64,000 nt of DNA from Pleurotus djamor (lineage: Eukaryota; Basidiomycota; Agaricomycetes; Agaricales; Pleurotaceae): NCBI GenBank assembly GCA_029747585.1, contig JAPEVF010000083.1:53609-117608 (forward strand), in the 5' to 3' direction. Shown here piece by piece: positions 59,189 to 64,000 of the stretch; positions within the stretch are counted from its first letter, which is position 1; every line of letters begins with the position of its first letter. The notes under the pieces are model-generated. The model saw only the letters and a list, made by a program, of their open reading frames with translations, had not been told where the DNA came from and ran no database searches. Position numbers and translations under genes: made by a program.

Positions 59189-61699
59189 TCACGCCCCGCG
59201 AAATGCAAGGCCCGAGCCTACTGCCTCTAAGGTGGGTCGGCGAGTGGGGTCATCATCCCAGCACCTCGTGATGAGCGCCCAGACGTGGTCGGATATCAAC
59301 GACGCTGGTGGCCCAAGAGGATGAGAGCCCTCACTTGCGGAGATGCCACTAATCGACGGTGTCACCGACGGCGCTGAGACCAGTGGTCGTTCGGGATGAA
59401 AGTTACTCGCGCTAAGTGACTCAATGCATGCTTCGACAGCTTCTATATCGTCCCACTCTTCTTCAAACGGAATCTCGGATGTCAATATCTAATGAACCAA
59501 AGTCAATTCTTCTTCGTAGTGGGGGCTTGTTTATTGTACGAACCTGAAACATGATTCGCCCGTAAGCGAAGATATCGGACGCGCGACAAATGTTCGGTCT
59601 GGGCGTATCGCTGGGAAACCAAAGTGCAGGATCAGCCCAACGGAAATCATCACTGTAGGCAGACAAGAGTGTCCTAGAGTGTGTCCGTTGTAACAAGAAC
59701 GGCATGAACCCGTAGTTGCTGAGTTGAATGCGCCCAGTTTGATCAACGAGGACGTTCCACTGTATGACATCAAGTCTGTCAGTGGCGGCTATGTAGCAGT
59801 TGCAAGCTGACACGCACACCAGTTAAACCGCCGTGAATAATTGATAATGAGTGCACTTGAGAAGCGTATTGAATCAGCAACATAACTTCGCCGGCGATCC
59901 TGCTTACAATAAGAAAGACCGGATGCAACTTGTTGGATCTAGTATAGCCAACACCTTTGAGAGTGTAGAGTATGGAAGACGACCGTGATATTCGGGCTTA
60001 CCATTACAAGCTTTCGCTCAAGGGGAATGATAGACGCATAAAGGTGCGAACAAAGACTACGGCTATCCACCCATGGCATGACGATGGCTACAGTGCGTTC
60101 TATCAGAGAAATCCCGAGATATACAGAGACATTCGCATGTTGCACTTCTCCAAATTTTCGGAGATCCTAAAGAAGGGATAGGGACATCAGGAGATGCATG
60201 GCTGGGGCGCACTTACTTGGATTGTAGCCATCTTCTCCTGATATGAGAGAGGTGCTTTGATGAGTTTAACAACAACCTGAAGACTCGGTGTAAGAAATCA
60301 GAGCAGCGCGTTTGGACGAGAAGAGCCCACGGTCTGCTCATCGCTAAACGCAGTCCAGGACTCGAGTCCATTCTTGTGAGAAGAATTTAGCAACGATACC
60401 AACTGGATTTTGTCAAGAGAAGGGAGCGGTGCCCGTTTGTCAACAAAAGAATTGTCGAGACTTGTCAGATATTCATGGATAGTCTCGAGGGCTGGGCGAT
60501 GGAACGGTTGCCTGGTCCAGCAAGCACACAAGAAGACCCAACGGGACTCTGTTATCACAGAGTCGGTGGGTCTCCGTGGGCGACGACCTCGAGCGAGTTC
60601 TACAAGCACTTGGCCGTCCGTTCTCATGTAGTCATAAGGTACCCTCCCGGTCAGTATCTGTATAGATTAGATGGAGGAGGTTTAGGCTTTGAAAGAAAGA
60701 CCTACAAGCAATGTAACGCTTCCAAATGAATATATGTCGCTCTGAGTCGTGGCCGCAGGTAAGGTGTCGTCCTCTGCGTCAAGATGATACATTTCGGGCG
60801 CGGCAAATCTGACATTTCCATTGATGGATGTTGTGAGGGTTGAGGCGCCTTGTATGTCTGACACAATGGTTGAAAGACCAAAGTCACTGAGGCACGCGTC
60901 ACCAAGAGCATCCATGAGAACATTACACTGAGGTAGACAGTCTTAAGGTCCAAAATTATAGGTGAAGGACTCATGAGCTTACGCCAGTGAGGTCTCCATG
61001 AACAACTGAACGAGAATGTACTGAGAGAGAGAGCGTGTACGTCGACATAGTTGATGTTAGGCGACAAGTAGAACGCACGGTAGGCTAAGCCAGAGCATAC
61101 TTGGCGAAGCTATAGTAGGAGCGGAAAATGAGATGAAAGGTTAACGAAGTTTTAAACTTACGATTTGATAACGCCTTTCTATAGACAGAGCTTGACCGGG
61201 TCCAGAGAGGTAAGCGTTCAGGTTGCCGTTTTCCATCCAAGGACAAACCATTGATACGTATGGGCCAAAGCCTGATACTACTCCATGCAATGGCAGTACC
61301 CGGGGATGATCAAGAGAGAGCCAAACAGACAGCTCCCTGCGTAGTCTCTAAATCAGATCAATAGTTAGTAGGTTATTCCCGAGGAGAAAGCTGCACCTGA
61401 CAAACCCTATTGAGTTTTCTTTGGTCGTCCACACCGTTGTTGTTGGATCGTAGAACCTTGACGGCGACCTGGGCTTGGTGGTAAGTCAGTGAACAAGCTT
61501 AGAGACAGGGTCGTACCTTCCTTGGCTGGATATTTCCCCCTGGATTCCAGTCACAAAGCCACACATCTGCAAAGCCGCCATGCGCGGCTGGATATGCATC
61601 TCGTTTGGTAACATGTCTGGTGAGGTCAGCAAACGGCCGTCCATATACAAGGATCGGACTCTGTTCGGCGTGCCCTTCAGAGAAGCCGATTCCGTCCAT
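59189..61699 (-). pseudogene. tandem kinase-pseudokinase protein, copy 2, one-base frameshift
   Basis: Exons 61699-61517, 61469-61406, 61347-61162, 61109-61079, 61020-60983, 60927-60706, 60657-60331, 60276-60217, 60166-60002, 59938-59908, 59855-59818, 59759-59544, 59488-59189. Ten of thirteen exons have exactly the length of copy 1. Exon 2 has one extra base in AACAAACAACGG (near 61436-61445), which shifts the frame after VAVKVLRS. Without it the protein is 619 aa with kinase 1 motifs VVHGDLTGCNVLMD and LSDFGLS, and kinase 2 motifs VVVKLIKAP, IIHGGLTGWNVLVD and LSNYG, inactive as in copy 1. The last exon carries an extra 19 codons (ISGISASEGSHPLG region). The extra A may be a sequencing error; if so this is a second functional copy. 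Confidence 0.75.
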
Positions 61700-61984
61700 G
61701 TCTGAAAAGGAAGGGGAACTTCCGCTTCAGCTCTTAAGTGGACCAGCTTGAAGGAGCAAATATTCAGGAATCAGGACGCCAAGTGATGGCTTCAAGTTTG
61801 AAGGAAGTTGAACGTTCCATTTCCATTTCAAAAGTTGAGGTTGGTGAGCCACGTGCAACCCACGCCTTGCAAAGGGAATCAGGCCTTAGGGAGGCTCCTA
61901 TCCACTGGGCGCTAAGCGGCTCGACATCGGCTTAGACGCCTACCACGTATTCCTACCTGCTCATCATCTCCCTCGTTCTTGACA
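61700..61984. promoter_or_regulatory. upstream region shared by kinase copy 2 and COPB2
   Basis: About 285 bp between divergent starts at 61699 and 61985. No TATA box was seen. Confidence 0.45.
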
Positions 61985-64000
61985 ATGTTATTTGAAGTCA
62001 CGGTACGCGAGCAATTGTTCAATTGATTCGTAGTGCTTATCTTAGTGGACAGAGGAAACTATTCTCAAGGTCGGATCGTGTCAAGGACGTCGATTTCCAT
62101 CCCACAGAACCATGGCTATTGACTGGCCTCTACAATGGAACTGTCAACATATATAACCACGAAACGGGGGCATTGATAAAGACTTTTGAGGTTGCTGAGG
62201 TGCCAGTCCGATGTGTCAAGTTCATAGCGCGCAAGAACTGGTTCGTGGCCGGGTCCGACGACTTCCAGCTTCGCGTCTTCAATTACAATACTCACGAGAA
62301 AATAACGACTTTCGAGGCTCACCCGGACTATATACGGTGCTTGGCAGTTCACCCCTCAGCTAGCATCGTCATCACGGGTAGTGATGATATGACGATCAAG
62401 GCTTGGGATTGGGAAAAGAATTGGAAGAATATCCAGGTGCGTGACCTTGTCTGCGAAATTGGACTTAGGAATGTTGATATGGCTTTAGGTCTACGAGGGC
62501 CATACGCATTATATCATGAACCTCGCATTTAACCCCAAAGACACGAACACATTCGTCTCTGCGTGTCTAGATCGCACCGTGAAGATGTGGTCAATCGGTT
62601 CACCCTCGGCGAACTTTACCATGGAAGCACACGAAAAGGGCGTCAACTACGTTGAATTCTACCCTGGCGCAGACAAACCATACTTGGTAACCACTGGCGA
62701 CGACAAAACGGTGAAGGTTTGGGACTACTTGAGCAAGAGTTGTGTGCAAACTATGGAGGGCCATACCAACAACGTGTCATTTGCTGTCTTCCATCCCAAC
62801 CTTCCTATAATCATCTCTGGAAGTGAAGACGGAACGGTCAAAATCTGGAACAGTGGTACATACCGTATCGAAACCACCCTGAGCTACGCACTCGAGCGAG
62901 CGTGGTGTATAGCCCTGCGAAAGGACGCCAACGAAGTAGCTGTTGGATTCGACGAGGGTATCGTCACTATCAGATTGGGACGCGATGAACCGAGCTTCAG
63001 CATGGACCACTCGGGCAAACTCATCTACACTCGCAATCACGATGTCTTGTCAGGAAATCTCCAGCTTATTTCAGACGACTCTGTGACCGAGGGTGCTCGC
63101 ATTCCTCTTTCCGTAAAGGAAATTGGCTCAACGGAGGTCTTCGCCACGTCTATCTTCCACTCCCCCAATGGTCGCTTCGTTACCGTCGTCGGTGACGGAG
63201 AATATATCATCTACACGGCTCTGGCTTGGCGAAACAAGTCTTTCGGAAACGGTATCTCGTTCGCTTGGGCTCCGGACTCAAACACATACGCAGTGCTGGA
63301 GAGCAAGGTCAAGCTAAAGGTCTACAAGAACTTCAAGGAGCGCGGCGGAGTTGGCATGAAGGGCGCTGGAAGCTTTGCCATGGACTCTTTACATGGCGGA
63401 GCTCTCCTTGGAGCACGAGGCACTGGCTTCGTCATGTTCTGGGATTGGGACAGTGGAGAGATCGTCCGACGGATCGATGTTGACGCCAAAGATGTCTGTG
63501 CTTAGAATCTCCGCCAATGTGTTTACGAAAGCTGACGGTGCTGACAGGTGTATTGGTCTGGTACTGGGTCACTAGTAGCGATCGCAGCTGAAGAATCTTT
63601 CTATATTCTTCGCTTCGACAGGGATGCATACAACGAGAAACTCGAAGAGGGTGCTGCCATAACCGACGAAGGTGTTGAAGAAGCTTTCGAAGTTATTGCC
63701 GATGTACCTGAGAGGTAAGAGTCACGGTTCCAACTGCCCCACTTGCTCTTACTTTATCGCGCACAGTATCCGAACAGCCAAGTGGATCGGCGATTGTTTC
63801 CTGTACACGACATCGACGAACCGACTATGCTATTTCGTTGGCAGCGAATCATATACCATCAGTCCATTCGATACGTGAGTCCATCGCTATCACTACCTTA
63901 TAAACTTTCTCGCTCATGTCAACCAAGCCCTCTCTACCTCTTGGGATATATCCCAGCCCACAACCGCGTGTACCTCGCCGACAAAGATGTTAACATCTAC
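61985..64000 (+). CDS. COPB2: coatomer subunit beta' (5' part; continues past the window)
   Basis: WD-repeat subunit of the COPI coat for Golgi-to-ER transport (SEC27 in yeast). Exons 61985-62002, 62053-62436, 62489-63493, 63548-63714, 63767-63874, 63928-64000+. The very short first exon (MLFEVT) is fixed by the junction to RKLFSRSDRVKDVDFHP, which matches the conserved start. The seven-bladed propeller is clear (WLLTGLYNGTVNIYNHETG, DYIRCLAVHPSASIVITGSDD, ACLDRTVKMWSIGS, TTGDDKTVKVWDYLSKSC, SGSEDGTVKIWNSG). It is followed by the second propeller region (SVKEIGSTEVFATSIFHSPNG) and the start of the solenoid (LGYIPAHNRVYLADKDVNIY at the window edge). Confidence 0.95.

Noticed and set aside
1..64000. 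CRISPR arrays, bacterial operons, rRNA genes, autonomous transposons
   Set aside because: No direct-repeat arrays, Shine-Dalgarno patterns, rRNA-like sequence, or transposase or reverse-transcriptase motifs were seen; the window is eukaryotic.

Overview
The window is nuclear DNA of a filamentous basidiomycete, most likely an agaricomycete. Genes are dense and cut by many GT-AG introns of about 45-75 nt, with exons as short as 31 nt. The gene content also fits: a FunK1-type kinase, membrane-anchored aspartic proteases, tyrosine-kinase-like kinases with HGD loops, an expanded F-box family, a VioB-like ferritin protein and fungal arrestins. The assembly is draft quality. Scattered single N bases occur, and at three places deleting one N restores a reading frame. 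All gene models here were spliced by eye.

Layout, left to right. 0-9 kb: an F-box protein (18-1642), a cysteine-rich F-box-like protein (2032-3735), a PA-TM-RING ubiquitin ligase (3979-5485) and a three-finger CCCH protein (6670-8361). 9-16 kb: a FunK1 kinase on the minus strand with an in-frame stop, a heme oxygenase, and a large minus-strand protein with a possible PD-(D/E)XK segment before a kinase-like domain. A 547-bp piece of that last gene is copied in inverted orientation on the other side of the heme oxygenase. 16-23.5 kb: three related membrane-anchored aspartic proteases. Two keep both catalytic aspartates. The middle one has lost both motifs, and an intron of the first carries a 354-bp MITE-like element.

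24-26.6 kb: a small secreted protein and an alpha-arrestin. 27-49.3 kb: a family of at least nine paralogous F-box proteins on both strands, sharing one phase-1 intron. Two are intact, two are intact apart from one N each, and the rest are broken by stops or frameshifts. Two small paralogous membrane proteins with a G/N-rich motif lie between them. 50.7-55.5 kb: a VioB-like ferritin-fold protein, a broken F-box/LRR gene and ribosomal protein L15. 55.8-61.7 kb: a tandem array of kinase-pseudokinase genes with almost identical exon structure, plus decayed relics. 61985-end: the start of the coatomer beta' gene (COPB2/SEC27).

The conserved housekeeping genes (RPL15, COPB2, heme oxygenase) are islands in fast-evolving accessory families (F-box, kinase-pseudokinase, aspartic protease, possible nuclease-kinase fusion). 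These families show tandem and inverted duplication, loss of catalytic residues and nonsense mutation. The most unusual items are the kinase-pseudokinase pair, the possible nuclease-kinase fusion with its inverted partial copy, the intact but catalytically dead protease, and the paired small G/N-motif membrane proteins.
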